A stretch of 64,000 nt of DNA from Rhodopseudomonas_A palustris_F (GCF_000013745.1 NC_007925.1:124001-188000), one strand, 5' to 3'. Shown: positions 1 to 11,298, counted from the first letter of the stretch. The notes: generated by a model from the sequence alone, not told the origin. Translations and numbers: made by a program.

Positions 1-108
1 GTTGAAGGACACTTGCCTGTTAGCGCGCCGGCTACGTGATCGACGACCGCAAGCACATCGATGGCACAGCGCTATGTCCGCATGCGTGCCGCACGGCCGC
101 GACGCGCG

Positions 109-873
109 TCAGCTCACGCCGCCATCGGCGATGATGGTGCGCCCGGTCAGCCAGCCCGCGTCGTGCGACGCCAGGAACAACGCCAGGCCGGCGACGTCGT
201 CGGTCTGGCCGATGCGGCCGAGCGGCGTCATCGCCTTGATAGCAGCGCCGCGCTCGGCCAGAATCGCCGCGGTCATCTCGGTCTCGATCACGCCCGGCGC
301 GATCGCATTGACGGTGATGCCGCGCGGTCCGAATTCCTTCGCCAGCGCATGGGTCAGCGCCGACACCGCGGCCTTGGAGGCCGCGTAGATCGAGGCGGTG
401 GGAATCGGCCGGGTCGCGAGTGCCGATGAGAAATTGATGATGCGGCCGCCGGGCGCGGTCAGGTGAGGAAGTGCGGCCTGAATCATCGCCACGGTTCCGA
501 ACACGTTGGTGTCGAACGTCGCACGGAACATCGCGAGGTCAGTCGCCTCGAATGCCCGATACTCGGCGACGCCGGCGCAATTCACCAGCACATCGATCCG
601 GCCGAATCGCGCGACCACCTCGCCCACCATGGCGCGCGCATCCTCGCTATTCGAAATATCCCCCGCCACCGCGATGCCTTGCGCGCCGAGCGCTTCGATC
701 TCTGCCAGCACCGCTGCGGCGGCGGGGCTGGCGCTACGCGAGGCGATCGCCACGCGGCAGCCCGCGCCGGCGAAGCGGCGGGCGACGCCGGCGCCGATGC
801 CGCGCGCGCCGCCGGTGACCAGGACCACCTTGCCGCCCGGGCGATCGCCCGGCTCATTCTGCTCGCCGCTCAT
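109..873 (-). CDS. SDR-family NAD(P)-dependent oxidoreductase
   Basis: The 254-aa protein is a classical short-chain dehydrogenase. It has the Rossmann motif TGGARGIG near residue 20, an NCAG segment near residue 98, and the catalytic pair in SIYAASKAAV (Tyr and Lys of YxxxK). The C-terminus has the usual ADGG ending. Such enzymes oxidise or reduce hydroxyl/keto groups using NAD(P)H; the substrate cannot be read from the sequence. It is the last gene of the minus-strand transporter/catabolic operon and lies 22 nt after the flavoprotein gene, so it probably acts on the imported compound or an intermediate. Length is normal for the family. Confidence 0.9.
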   Translation of the reverse strand: MSGEQNEPGDRPGGKVVLVTGGARGIGAGVARRFAGAGCRVAIASRSASPAAAAVLAEIEALGAQGIAVAGDISNSEDARAMVGEVVARFGRIDVLVNCAGVAEYRAFEATDLAMFRATFDTNVFGTVAMIQAALPHLTAPGGRIINFSSALATRPIPTASIYAASKAAVSALTHALAKEFGPRGITVNAIAPGVIETEMTAAILAERGAAIKAMTPLGRIGQTDDVAGLALFLASHDAGWLTGRTIIADGGVS

Positions 874-895
874 GTCGTATTCTCCTTGCGAGGCG

Positions 896-1567
896 TTAGT
901 TCGGCGGCGCTTCAGCTTCGGTCATTTGCTCGGCGGCTTGCAGCAACCGCGCGCACCATTGCTGCAGATAGGCGGCGCGGCCGTCCGCATCGACGCGGGG
1001 TGCTGCGTACGCGACGAACGGCTGCAGCGCCTGCATCCCAAGATAGGAGATCATCAACCGCTGCGCCGGCCACAGCACCGTCTCGATGTCGCCATAGGCG
1101 TCGCCTTTGGAGAATCGTCGCTGCGTGCCGCCGGTGCTGAGGCACAACAGGCCGCGCTTGTCCGGAAAGAAGCCGCTGTCGAAGCGGCGGCCGTCCGCAT
1201 AGGCGAAACCGAAGGCGAGCACGCGGTCGAACCAGCCCTTCAGGATGGCCGGCATACCGCCCCACCAGATCGGATAAAGCCAGACCACCAGATCGGCGTT
1301 CAGGAAGCGTCGTTGCTCGCGCATCAGGTCGGGCGCAAAGCCATTCGTTTCATGCGCCAGCGCCTGTTCGGTCTGGTAATGAAACCGCTCGGGATCCGCC
1401 GCGGATGTGAAATCGTGCCGTCCGGCCACCGGATCGAACTTCTCGGCGTAAAGATCCGAGATCTCCACATGGTGGCCGGCCCGCCGCAGCGCCGCGGCGC
1501 CGGCATCTTTCAACGCGCCGGTGAAGGAGCTAGGTTCCGGATGCGCGTAGACGAACAGCACGTTCAT
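896..1567 (-). CDS. NQO1-like NAD(P)H-dependent flavoprotein oxidoreductase
   Basis: The 223-aa protein has a flavodoxin-like fold of the NQO1/MdaB type. It starts with a beta strand followed by YAHPEPSSFTGAL, the FMN/FAD phosphate-binding region, and has the conserved segment WLYPIWWGGMPAILKGWFDR near residues 95-115. Family members carry out two-electron reduction of quinones or activated aromatics with NAD(P)H. It lies between livH and the SDR gene in the same direction, 43 nt beyond livH. A role in reducing a catabolic intermediate or in redox protection is an inference from context. Confidence 0.85.
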   Translation of the reverse strand: MNVLFVYAHPEPSSFTGALKDAGAAALRRAGHHVEISDLYAEKFDPVAGRHDFTSAADPERFHYQTEQALAHETNGFAPDLMREQRRFLNADLVVWLYPIWWGGMPAILKGWFDRVLAFGFAYADGRRFDSGFFPDKRGLLCLSTGGTQRRFSKGDAYGDIETVLWPAQRLMISYLGMQALQPFVAYAAPRVDADGRAAYLQQWCARLLQAAEQMTEAEAPPN

Positions 1568-1610
1568 CGGGCGGCCTCGGGGCGTCGAAGAGCCATGACG
1601 TTCATCTCCG

Positions 1611-2504
1611 CTACGCCTTCTTGGCCCGGCCGCCGAACAGCCCGTTCGGGAAGAACAGCAGCACGACGAGAAGGATCGTCAGGGCGATGACGTTCTTGAA
1701 GCCGGCGCCGAAGAACACGATCGCGCCGGACTGGATGACGCCGAGCAGGATGCCGCCGACCAGCCCGGCCGAGGCGCTGCCGAAGCCGCCGATGATCGCC
1801 GCGATGAAGCCGTTGATGCCGAACGGCGCGCCGACGCTGTAGGCGGTGTATTGCGTCGGCGTGATCAGGATGCCGGCCGCGGCACCGAGCGCCGAGGACA
1901 GCGCGAAGGCCAGGATCAGCATGCGCTCCACCGGAATGCCGAGCAGCGCCGCCGCCTCGCGGTTCTGCGAGCAGGCGCGCAGCGCGCGGCCGATCCGCGT
2001 GCGGTTGAAGAACTGCGTCAGCGCGAACACCATCACGGCGCCGCAGCCGAGCACCCAGAACAACTGATAGCCGATCGCGATCGGGCCGATCTTCAGCGGG
2101 CCGCCGGAGGTGAATTCCGGATAGGTGCGCGGCTGGTCGCCGAGCGTGAGGATCACCACCTGCTCGATCAGCAGCTGGATCGCCAGCGTCGCCAGGATGA
2201 TGGCGAACAGCGGCGCCTTGCGCCGCCACATCGGATTGATGACGAAGATCTGCACCAGCACGCCGACCCCGGCCACCAGCACGATCGACAGCGCCGCCGC
2301 CAGATACATCGGCAGGCCGAACTGCGTCAGCAGCGCATGCGCGAACATGCCGCCGAGCATCACGAACACGCCCTGGGCGAAATTGACGATGCCGCTGGCG
2401 TTGTAGATGACGCAGAAGCCGATCGCCACCAGACCATAAATCAGGCCGATCCCCACACCATTGACCAGACTCTGAATAAGTTCGACGCCGCTAGGCATTT
2501 TCAA
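1611..2504 (-). CDS. branched-chain amino acid ABC transporter permease, LivH type
   Basis: The 297-aa hydrophobic protein has about eight membrane segments and LivH-type motifs. GLIYGLVAIGFCVIYNASG is near the N-terminus, NFAQG follows, and RACSQNREAAALLGI forms the cytoplasmic coupling segment near residue 185. It would form the inner-membrane channel with the LivM partner encoded just upstream. Its start overlaps the end of the LivG-type ATPase gene by 14 nt, which indicates translational coupling. Substrate specificity in this family ranges well beyond amino acids, including aromatic acids and urea, so the exact ligand is unknown. Confidence 0.92.
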   Translation of the reverse strand: MKMPSGVELIQSLVNGVGIGLIYGLVAIGFCVIYNASGIVNFAQGVFVMLGGMFAHALLTQFGLPMYLAAALSIVLVAGVGVLVQIFVINPMWRRKAPLFAIILATLAIQLLIEQVVILTLGDQPRTYPEFTSGGPLKIGPIAIGYQLFWVLGCGAVMVFALTQFFNRTRIGRALRACSQNREAAALLGIPVERMLILAFALSSALGAAAGILITPTQYTAYSVGAPFGINGFIAAIIGGFGSASAGLVGGILLGVIQSGAIVFFGAGFKNVIALTILLVVLLFFPNGLFGGRAKKA

Positions 2505-3264
2505 CCTCCTCTACGCCGAGATACGCAGCGATCACTTCGGGATGGGCCTTGATTTCGTCGGGCGTGCCTTCGGCGATCTTGCGGCCGAAATCCAGCACGG
2601 CAATCCGATGGGCGATCCGCGTCACCAGCCCGACGTCGTGCTCGATCAGCAGCACGGTGGTGCCCTGGTCGTTGATCTTCTGAATGATATGCGCGAGGCC
2701 GTCGGTCTCTTTGGTATTGAGCCCGGCGGCCGGCTCGTCGAGCAACAGCAACCGCGGCCGCGACGCCAGCGCGCGTGCCAATTCGAGCAGGCGCTGCTGG
2801 CCATAAGGCAGCAATTCGGCATCGCGATCGGCCTGCGCGTCGAGCCCGACGAAGCGCAGCAATTCGTGCGCGCGCTCCACCACCTCCGCTTCCTGGCGTC
2901 GGAACCAGGCCGGCCGCAGCAACGCCGCCGCCACCCCGCCCTTGGTGGCCAAATGACAGCCGACCTCGACGTTCTCGGCCACCGACATGCCCTTGAACAG
3001 CTGCACCAATTGGAAGGTGCGCACCAACCCCATCGCGGCGATCTCGTCCTGCCGAACATGGGTGATATCGCGGCCGTCGAACTCGATCGATCCGGAAGTC
3101 GAGCCGAGAAAGCCGGAGATCATGCTGAAGAACGTGGTCTTGCCGGCGCCATTCGGACCGATCACCGCAAACAGGCTGCCTTGCGGCACCTCGAGATCGA
3201 TTTCGTTGTTGGCGAACAGTCCACCGAACCGTTTGGTGAGGCCTTTGACCTTGAGCAGCGCCAT
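2491..3264 (-). CDS. branched-chain amino acid ABC transporter ATPase, LivG type
   Basis: This is a 257-aa ABC ATPase starting with MALLKVKGLTKRFGG. It contains Walker A GPNGAGKTT near residue 38, a Q-loop in RTFQLVQLF, a variant signature region LLPYGQQRLLELARAL, Walker B LLLLDEPAAGLN, and the switch histidine in LLIEHD. The long insert after the Q-loop and the C-terminal segment EGTPDEIKAHPEVIAAYLG are typical of LivG. The open frame extends far upstream, but the ATG at 3264 gives the normal family start, 2 nt after the livM stop. It hydrolyses ATP to drive import by the neighbouring permeases. Confidence 0.93.
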   Translation of the reverse strand: MALLKVKGLTKRFGGLFANNEIDLEVPQGSLFAVIGPNGAGKTTFFSMISGFLGSTSGSIEFDGRDITHVRQDEIAAMGLVRTFQLVQLFKGMSVAENVEVGCHLATKGGVAAALLRPAWFRRQEAEVVERAHELLRFVGLDAQADRDAELLPYGQQRLLELARALASRPRLLLLDEPAAGLNTKETDGLAHIIQKINDQGTTVLLIEHDVGLVTRIAHRIAVLDFGRKIAEGTPDEIKAHPEVIAAYLGVEEVENA

Positions 3265-3266
3265 CG

Positions 3267-4250
3267 TCACACCTCGTCCTTGTCGGCGCGCGGCCGGAAC
3301 AGGCTGCCCAGCGCCGACAGCCCCTTCGGCGCGTAGATCAGCATCACCAGCAGCACCAGCGCATAGGCGATGTCCTGGAACCGGCCGGTGCTGCGGAACA
3401 ATTCCGGCAGCAGCGACGCCACGATGGCGCCGATCACCGGGCCGATCATCGTGCCGACGCCGCCGACATAGAGCATGGTGAAGGTGACGATCACCATCTG
3501 CGGGCCGAACACCTCGGGGCTGATGAAGCCGACGGTGTGGGCGAACAGCGAGCCGGCGGCCGAGGCGTAGAGGGCTGCGATCACGAAGGCGATCAGCTTG
3601 AACCGCGAGATCCGGATGCCAAGCGCGGAGGCGCCGTCCTCGCTGCCGGCGATCGCCCGCAATCCCCGCCCGAACCGCGAATCGCGCAGCCGCTGCGAAA
3701 TCCAGAACGCGAACAGCAGCAGCAGCCCAAGACAAATTAACTTCATCCGCTCGTCCTCGACGGTGAAGCTGCCGACGCCGAGCGGCGGGATGCCAGCATA
3801 GCCCATGTAGCCCTGCGTCAGGCTGGTCCATTGCACGGTGATGTCGTAGGTGATCAGTCCGAGCGCGAAAGTCGCCATCGCCAGATAGTGGCCGCGCAGC
3901 CGCAGCGTCGGATAGCCGATCAGCAGCGCGGCAACGCCGGCGACCGCCATCGAGGCGAGCAGCGCGAGCCCAGGTTCCCAATTGTATTGCACGCTGAGGA
4001 TCGCGCTGCCGTAGCCGCCGATGCAGGCGAAGGCGTTTTGACCGAACGAAGCCTGCCCGGTGTAGCCCATGAAGAAATTCAGCCCGAGGCAGAAGATCCC
4101 GTAGATCATCGCGAGCTGCATCACCGTGAGCAGGTAGCCGCCGTAAATCAGCACGGCGACGAACAGCAGCCCCGCTAATCCAAGCAGGCCGATGGAGAAC
4201 CGATTCGCGATCACGATCGGTCTAGGCGAAGTAATAGCTGGCAAGGTCAT
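3267..4250 (-). CDS. branched-chain amino acid ABC transporter permease, LivM type
   Basis: The 327-aa protein has about nine to ten hydrophobic segments. The LivM hallmark is GLNFFMGYTGQASFGQNAFACIGGY in its N-terminal third (only key features cited), and the cytoplasmic loop reads RDSRFGRGLRAIAGSEDGA near residue 190. It is the second membrane half of the importer. Its start lies inside the 3' end of the LivF-type gene (29-nt overlap) and its stop is 2 nt before livG, so the whole set is tightly coupled. Confidence 0.92.
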   Translation of the reverse strand: MTLPAITSPRPIVIANRFSIGLLGLAGLLFVAVLIYGGYLLTVMQLAMIYGIFCLGLNFFMGYTGQASFGQNAFACIGGYGSAILSVQYNWEPGLALLASMAVAGVAALLIGYPTLRLRGHYLAMATFALGLITYDITVQWTSLTQGYMGYAGIPPLGVGSFTVEDERMKLICLGLLLLFAFWISQRLRDSRFGRGLRAIAGSEDGASALGIRISRFKLIAFVIAALYASAAGSLFAHTVGFISPEVFGPQMVIVTFTMLYVGGVGTMIGPVIGAIVASLLPELFRSTGRFQDIAYALVLLVMLIYAPKGLSALGSLFRPRADKDEV

Positions 4251-4950
4251 GATGCGACTTGATCTCGTGCGTCGGCAACTCGGCTCGCGCGCGGCCAGAG
4301 GAAAGGATGTAGACCCGCTGCGCGAGCTTGAGCGCGAGCGGCGCCTTCTGTTCGACCAACAGGATGCCCAGCCCCTCTTGGTTGAGGGCGCCGAGCGTCG
4401 AGAGAATCTCCGAGGCCACGCGCGGCGCGAGGCCGAGCGAAGGCTCGTCGAGGATCAAGAGTTTCGGATCGGCCATCAGCGCGCGGCCGACCGCGAGCAT
4501 CTGCTGTTCGCCGCCGGACATCGACGACGCGGTCTGCTCGACCCGTTCGCGCAACCGCGGAAACAAGCGGAACACCTTGTCGAGCCGCTGTTCCGCTTCG
4601 TGATGCGAGCCGCCACGGCTGTAACCGCCGAGCTGCAGGTTTTCCCGCACGCTCATGTCGCCGAACAGCCCGCGGCCTTCCTGCACCATGATGATGCCGA
4701 GGTCGGCGAGCTCATGGGTGCGCAGGCCGGTGACGTCGCGGCCCTTGAACGCCACCTTGCCGGTCGATGCGATCAACCGGGTCATGGCGCGGAGCAGCGT
4801 GGTCTTGCCGGCGCCGTTCGGCCCCAGAATGGTGACGAACTCGCCCGGCGCGACGTGCAGACTCGTCGGGCGCAGCGCCTCGATGTGGCCGTAGCGGGCG
4901 GCGAGATCGCGCACCGCGAGCAGCGGGGTGTAGTCTGCGGCCGCCGTCAT
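4222..4950 (-). CDS. branched-chain amino acid ABC transporter ATPase, LivF type
   Basis: The 242-aa ABC ATPase has Walker A LGPNGAGKTT, Q-loop IIMVQEGRGLFGDMSV, signature SSMSGGEQQMLAVGRAL, Walker B LLILDEPSLGLAP, and LLVEQ with the switch position as Gln-Lys instead of His. EQ/N at this site is common in LivF proteins. The ATG at 4950 was chosen because it starts the ABC domain and overlaps the 3' end of the binding-protein gene by 4 nt; the open frame continuing upstream is out-of-frame read-through of that gene. It pairs with the LivG-type ATPase. Confidence 0.93.
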   Translation of the reverse strand: MTAAADYTPLLAVRDLAARYGHIEALRPTSLHVAPGEFVTILGPNGAGKTTLLRAMTRLIASTGKVAFKGRDVTGLRTHELADLGIIMVQEGRGLFGDMSVRENLQLGGYSRGGSHHEAEQRLDKVFRLFPRLRERVEQTASSMSGGEQQMLAVGRALMADPKLLILDEPSLGLAPRVASEILSTLGALNQEGLGILLVEQKAPLALKLAQRVYILSSGRARAELPTHEIKSHHDLASYYFA

Positions 4951-6098
4951 TTCTTTAGAACCAGGGCGCCGTCCTTCACCTGGGCGATCACGTAAGGGTT
5001 GTGGGAGATGCCGATGTGGTTGTCGGCGGTGAACTCGTAGGACGCGCCGGCGCCGACGAAATGCCCGAGTTGCTCCATCGCGTCGCGCACCGCGGTGCCA
5101 TCGACACTCTTGGCCTTGGTCATCGCCGCGGCCATCATCAGGATGGAATCCCAGCCCCGCGACGCCTGCGCGTTGTCGGTCCGGCCATACTTGGCCTTCA
5201 TCGCCTTGACGAACGGTTCGGCGGCCTGCCGCGCCGCCGGGTCGCTGATCACGCTGATGTCGTCGGAGGCCACCTGGATCAGCGGCGAGGGGAACAGATA
5301 TTGCTCGTTCAACACCTTGCCGGTCGCCAGCAGGATGTCGAGTTCGTTGACGCTGCCCAGCATCAACAGCTTGGTGAGGCCGAGGCTGCGGATGTTGTTG
5401 GCCACGGTCACCACCGCGTTGCCCTGGCCGAGCATGATCAGCGCGCCGGCGCCCGCCGCGTTGACGCGGCCGATCTGCACGCTGAAATCGGCGTCGTCCT
5501 GCTGATAGGATTCGTTGGCCACCACGGTGAGGCCGAATTCCTCGGCGCCCTTGACCGCGAGATCGCGCATCAACAGGCTGTAGGGGCTCGGGTCCGACAG
5601 AATCCCGACTTTGCGGATGTCGGTCTTTTCCTTCAGATACTGGTAGCGCGCATCGACCTCGAACTTCGGCGGCGGCAGGAATTGGAACGCCCATTTCTGC
5701 TCCGCCGGCTGGCGCGGCAGGATCGAGCACAGGAACATCGGCAGCTTGGCCTTGGCGACGAAGCTGGCGGCGGCGAAGTTGCCGGCGGAGATGCAGCCGC
5801 TGGCGAAGGCGACCACCTTGTCGTCGGTGATCATCTTGCGATAGCCGACCACCGCCTGCTGCGGCGTCGACTTGTTGTCTTCGAACACCAGCTCCAGCTG
5901 CTTGCCGAGCACGCCGCCTTGCGCGTTGACCTGCTCGATGGCGATCTGCATGCCGTCGCGCCAGTGCGCGTCGGTCGCCGAGCCGTAGCCGGTCAGCCCG
6001 AGCGAGGAACCGATCTTGATCGTCTCCTGCGCGGCGGCCGCGAGTATCGGTGTCGCCGCCAGCATGATGGCGACAACGAGCGCCTTATGCGATCCCAT
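4947..6098 (-). CDS. periplasmic substrate-binding protein of a Liv-type ABC importer
   Basis: The 383-aa protein has a clear signal peptide (MGSHKALVVAIMLAATPILA, cleavage near AAA-QE). A type I periplasmic binding fold follows: IKIGSSLGLTGYG at the mature N-terminus, GGVLGKQLELVFEDNKSTPQQAV in the first lobe (key residues only) and DAQASRGWDSILMMAAAM-like helix late in the protein. It captures the ligand in the periplasm and delivers it to the LivH/LivM pair. The gene opens the transporter part of the operon and follows the aldolase gene by 64 nt. The ligand is unknown. Confidence 0.92.
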   Translation of the reverse strand: MGSHKALVVAIMLAATPILAAAAQETIKIGSSLGLTGYGSATDAHWRDGMQIAIEQVNAQGGVLGKQLELVFEDNKSTPQQAVVGYRKMITDDKVVAFASGCISAGNFAAASFVAKAKLPMFLCSILPRQPAEQKWAFQFLPPPKFEVDARYQYLKEKTDIRKVGILSDPSPYSLLMRDLAVKGAEEFGLTVVANESYQQDDADFSVQIGRVNAAGAGALIMLGQGNAVVTVANNIRSLGLTKLLMLGSVNELDILLATGKVLNEQYLFPSPLIQVASDDISVISDPAARQAAEPFVKAMKAKYGRTDNAQASRGWDSILMMAAAMTKAKSVDGTAVRDAMEQLGHFVGAGASYEFTADNHIGISHNPYVIAQVKDGALVLKK

Positions 6099-6162
6099 CC
6101 TATCCTCCCAATCTTTCTGCTCTTTGAGCAGTTGTTGTTTTCTAGATCAGCTTAGGTGATCT

Positions 6163-6954
6163 TCACGAGACGTCGAGTCCGACGCGCTCCTGGCATACCG
6201 TGTCGCGCAGGTCGCGCAAGCCTGCGGCTGCGGCCTGGCGCATGAACCCCTGGTCCGACGACAGCACGAACACCGTCGCACCCAGCGAACCCAGCCACGC
6301 GGCTTCGGTAGCGTTGCCGACGAACACGCTCACCGGCTTGTTGCTGTTGCGGGCCGCTTTGATGATTCGCTCCACCGCGCGACGCACCTCGGGCGGATCT
6401 TTCGCGTCGTCGCCGAATGCGGCGGTGAGATCGCCGCGGCCGATGAACAGCGCGTCGACGCCGTCGACCGCGGCGATGGCGTCGACCTCGTCGAGCGCGA
6501 CCGGGTCTTCGATCTGCGCCACGAACACCATGTTGGCATCCGCCTCCGCGATGTGCTGCCACATCGGCACGCTGGTGTAGCGCCCGGCCCGCGTGCTGGT
6601 GGCGAAGCCGCGGCCGCCGCCGCGATAGCGAAACAACGCGGCGATCTCACGGGCCTCGGCGGCGGTCTTCACATGCGGCACCAGCACGCCGCAGGCGCCG
6701 CCGTCGAGCACCGAGAGAATCCAGTCCGGTCCCGGAACGCGGACCAAGGCCGGCGTGTCGGTGACGCGCGCGGCCATCAGGGCGATGTCGCTGGAGGTGC
6801 GATCGAACGGCGCGTGTTCCTGATCGATCACCACGAAGTCATAGCCGAGGTCGCCGACGATCTCGGTGGCGTGCCCGGTCGGCGTCTTGACAAAGGTGCC
6901 GACCAACTTGTCGCCGGCCATCATACGCTGCCGGAATGTCGAAGCCGCATTCAT
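6163..6954 (-). CDS. HpcH/HpaI-family aldolase
   Basis: The 263-aa protein matches the HpcH/HpaI class II aldolase/citrate-lyase-beta fold. It has the start segment FRQRMMAGDKLVGTFVKTP, DFVVIDQEHAPFD (catalytic His and a metal/substrate region), GVLVPHVKTAAEAR, and the metal ligands in VAQIEDPVALDEVDAIAAV and IGRGDL. These enzymes split 2-keto-3-deoxy or 4-hydroxy-2-oxo acids into pyruvate and an aldehyde, with a divalent metal. The ATG at 6954 gives the normal length; an upstream in-frame extension would enter the cupin gene. In this operon it probably performs a carbon-carbon cleavage step on the imported compound. Confidence 0.88.
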   Translation of the reverse strand: MNAASTFRQRMMAGDKLVGTFVKTPTGHATEIVGDLGYDFVVIDQEHAPFDRTSSDIALMAARVTDTPALVRVPGPDWILSVLDGGACGVLVPHVKTAAEAREIAALFRYRGGGRGFATSTRAGRYTSVPMWQHIAEADANMVFVAQIEDPVALDEVDAIAAVDGVDALFIGRGDLTAAFGDDAKDPPEVRRAVERIIKAARNSNKPVSVFVGNATEAAWLGSLGATVFVLSSDQGFMRQAAAAGLRDLRDTVCQERVGLDVS

Positions 6955-6992
6955 CTTGAAACTCCCCTTGCCGTTTGCTGTTAGGCTGCCGA

Positions 6993-8912
<1,920 letters not shown>

Positions 8913-8969
8913 TCACCGATGCGCTGTTCCGCGGCCTTGGTTCGGCCGTCGCTCTTTGTTCGCCAGGGC

Positions 8970-8982
8970 GAAACGCTGTTTC
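8970..8982. promoter_or_regulatory. candidate IclR-type operator in the divergent intergenic region
   Basis: The 219-nt gap between the divergent DUF6282-like gene and the IclR gene contains the perfect inverted repeat GAAAC-GCT-GTTTC. An AT-richer tract (CACAAAACATAA) follows it directly. IclR-family regulators bind short palindromes of this sort between their own gene and the target operon. Only the palindrome is seen; binding is inferred. Confidence 0.4.
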
Positions 8983-9127
8983 ACAAAACATAAGGGACTT
9001 CCGAACGCCCTGTCAATAGAGCTCGAAAGCGCTGCCCCGAGCCGCGCTCGACCAAGCACTGGGTTGCGCGGCGACCGCAATCGGCTAGATTGACGTTTTG
9101 CCCTCGAGAACACGAAATGCGACCATC

Positions 9128-9949
9128 ATGAGCGAGCAAGGATCCGGCGGCGTCCACTCGGTGCAGCTTGCGATCGACGTGCTGGAAGCCGTCGCCTTCG
9201 CCGACGAGGAGCTCGGCGTGACGCAGATCGCCGAGCGACTGAGCATGACCAAGGGCTCGGTGTTCCGGCATCTGCAGACCTTCGTCGACCGCGGTTACCT
9301 GACGCAGAACCCGACGACGTCGCGCTACGCGATCGGGCCGAAGAGCCGGCTGTTGGCGCGGCACGCGCCCGAGGCCGACCTGGTGCATCTTGCCGAGGGG
9401 CCGATGCGGCAGTTGCGCGACGCGCTCGGCCATCCGGTGGTGCTGTCGGAGATGACGCCGCGCGGCGCGCTGGTGCTACACACCCTCTCCGGCACCGCGC
9501 CGATCGAGATCGGGGTGCGCTCCGGCAGCGAACTCACCTTCCACGCCTCGGCGCAGGGCAAGGTGATGCTGGCCTTCGCGCCGGCGCCGTTCCAGGCCAG
9601 GGTGCTGGCGCGGCCGCTGCAGCGCTACACCGACAAGACCATGATCACGACGCGTCGGCTGGAGAAGGAACTGGTGAAAATCACCAGCCTTGGGTTTGCC
9701 TCAGCGCCGGAAGAGAACATGCTGGGGCTCAACGCAGTGGCCGCGCCGATCTTCGATGCCCACGATGCCTGCATCGCGGCGGTCGCGCTGGTCGGTTCGA
9801 TCCAATTTCTGCCGGAAAAGCCCCGCCCCTCCGACGTCACCCAACTGATCGAAACCGCACGGCAAATCTCCCGCAAGCTCGGCCACGGCAACCGCAGCGG
9901 CGAGCCGCCCACCGCGGCGAAGCGGCGGCCTCGGACGGCCGGGGTTTAA
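9128..9949 (+). CDS. IclR-family transcriptional regulator
   Basis: The 273-aa protein has an N-terminal winged helix-turn-helix (VQLAIDVLEAVAF, then GVTQIAERLSMTKGSVFRHL, residues about 15-60). A C-terminal GAF-like effector domain follows, with the family segment FHASAQGKVMLAF near residue 140 and GLNAVAAPIFD near residue 205. The ATG at 9128 is preferred to the TTG at 9098 because the family normally begins just before the HTH. It lies divergently from the transporter/catabolic operon and most likely represses or activates that operon in response to the substrate or an intermediate. Confidence 0.9.
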   Translation: MSEQGSGGVHSVQLAIDVLEAVAFADEELGVTQIAERLSMTKGSVFRHLQTFVDRGYLTQNPTTSRYAIGPKSRLLARHAPEADLVHLAEGPMRQLRDALGHPVVLSEMTPRGALVLHTLSGTAPIEIGVRSGSELTFHASAQGKVMLAFAPAPFQARVLARPLQRYTDKTMITTRRLEKELVKITSLGFASAPEENMLGLNAVAAPIFDAHDACIAAVALVGSIQFLPEKPRPSDVTQLIETARQISRKLGHGNRSGEPPTAAKRRPRTAGV

Positions 9950-10176
9950 TAGCGCCCGCCATGCGGCCCATGCCATGCCGGCCTGGTCCTTAAGGTTGCC
10001 AATGCCGGCGAGAACTGGACGGCGCCACACGAAGCGGCGCGCGCCAGATCGCGAACGCCTTGCCTGCTATCGGCAGCTCGCCCCGCCGACTTGGCGCGGG
10101 TGTCGCGGAAATTCAGAATCCTGTTACACTAAGCCAATTTGGAGATGTCGATCGGATCAGGCGAGAGAGGGCCAAA

Positions 10177-10614
10177 ATGACCGAAGATATCAGCGTCGAA
10201 TTTTCCCTGTTCGTCGAACATGGGCGGGAGCGAGAGGCCGCGAACTTCTATGCGGCCGCCTTTGGTGCGCGGGAAGTGGGCACCTACGACATCGACGGCG
10301 TTCTGGGGGCTGTCGAAATGCGGTTCGGAAATCTGCCGGTATGGGTGGCCGGGGCGCATCCGAAGCGCGAGACCGCGCCGTCCTACGGCGGCCCGTTCTT
10401 CCCGAAGGCACCCGGAGCCGTCAGCACGATTTTCCAGCTCAAGGTCGGCAGCATTGACGGGGCCATGCAACGCGCCCTGGCGGCCGGGGCCGTGATCCGC
10501 GACGACATTCAGACGGACACGACCGGCCGCCGCGTCGCCTCGATCTTCGATCCCTTCGGCCATATCTGGGCGCTGGTGCAGCGGAAGGCCGCGGAGGTGT
10601 CACGGGCGGCGTGA
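10177..10614 (+). CDS. VOC/glyoxalase-fold protein (PhnB-like)
   Basis: The 145-aa protein shows the paired beta-alpha-beta-beta-beta modules of the vicinal-oxygen-chelate fold: EDISVEFSLFVEHGREREAANFYAAAFG at the N-terminus (key residues VEFSLFV and FYAAAFGA) and IFDPFGHIWALVQRK at the C-terminus. This ending is typical of PhnB/glyoxalase-like proteins of unknown substrate. The ATG at 10177 is preceded by GAGAGAGGG and gives the family length. It is the last clear chromosomal gene before the accessory island. Confidence 0.8.
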   Translation: MTEDISVEFSLFVEHGREREAANFYAAAFGAREVGTYDIDGVLGAVEMRFGNLPVWVAGAHPKRETAPSYGGPFFPKAPGAVSTIFQLKVGSIDGAMQRALAAGAVIRDDIQTDTTGRRVASIFDPFGHIWALVQRKAAEVSRAA

Positions 10615-11298
10615 TTCTCGTCGCATTCTCAGTCGCATAGTTCGGGGCTTGGGGTCTGGTTCTTGCGACTGAAAGGCGGTCGACTTTTCGGGACTGGCGG
10701 AGAGGGAGTCCGCCCAGAAATGAGAGAAACGCCCGTTTTAACGATATCGAAACTGCATGCCTTTTTGGCTACATACACCTACGCATACACCGTGCGTCAC
10801 CATCCCCGATTGGACGAAACAGACCAGAAAGCCAGAGCCAAACACCCGCGGCCGCCATCGCCTCATCCCGATTGTCGATCTCGGTCAAAATGCGGCGGGT
10901 TTTGACCGAGACAGACGTATGCTGATCGTGAGGATTTGAACCCCCGTTCCGCAACCGGTCCATCGATAAATCAATATCCGTCCCGGTCTGAGCGGGAGGT
11001 CATTAAGAAAATGCTGCTTCGATTCAATAGCCTATTTGGAAGCGATTGAGGCTTCGTTAACCATTGAAAACTCGAACTTCCGGCTCGGTTCAAACGGCTA
11101 ACCACATGAAGTAGCGAGGACTTTCTGACCGTATCGGTTCTGCTTCAGTCCACAGGTCGGGAGAGAAACTGGCCATTCGGAGAATGCGGCCGTGAATTTG
11201 TTGGCTGTGCAGTGCAGAGGTCGCACCGGCAAAGCCTTTGAAAGGTTGCGCTATCTGCTGCCGCGTAGCGCTCGGGGAGACGCTTCAAAAAAATGTAA
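10615..11298. other. gene-poor left border of the island
   Basis: I see no credible gene here. It contains CTACATACAC at 10769-10778 followed by CTACGCATACAC, a pattern also found just upstream of the integrase at 44509-44530. It also contains a weak tRNA T-arm look-alike (GAGGATTTGAACCCCCG) at about 10930. The stretch is AT-richer than the flanking gene before it. Confidence 0.5.
10769..10790 (+). repeat. CTACATACAC-type repeat, possible integrase arm site
   Basis: CTACATACAC is followed directly by CTACGCATACAC. The same decamer occurs twice at 44509-44530 upstream of the integrase gene, in the same orientation. Repeats like this can be arm-type binding sites for tyrosine integrases; function is inferred from position only. 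Confidence 0.35.

Noticed and set aside
10917..10965. second tRNA-like sequence near the left island edge
   Set aside because: Only the T-arm resembles a tRNA; no acceptor pairing, CCA or anticodon arm can be drawn.
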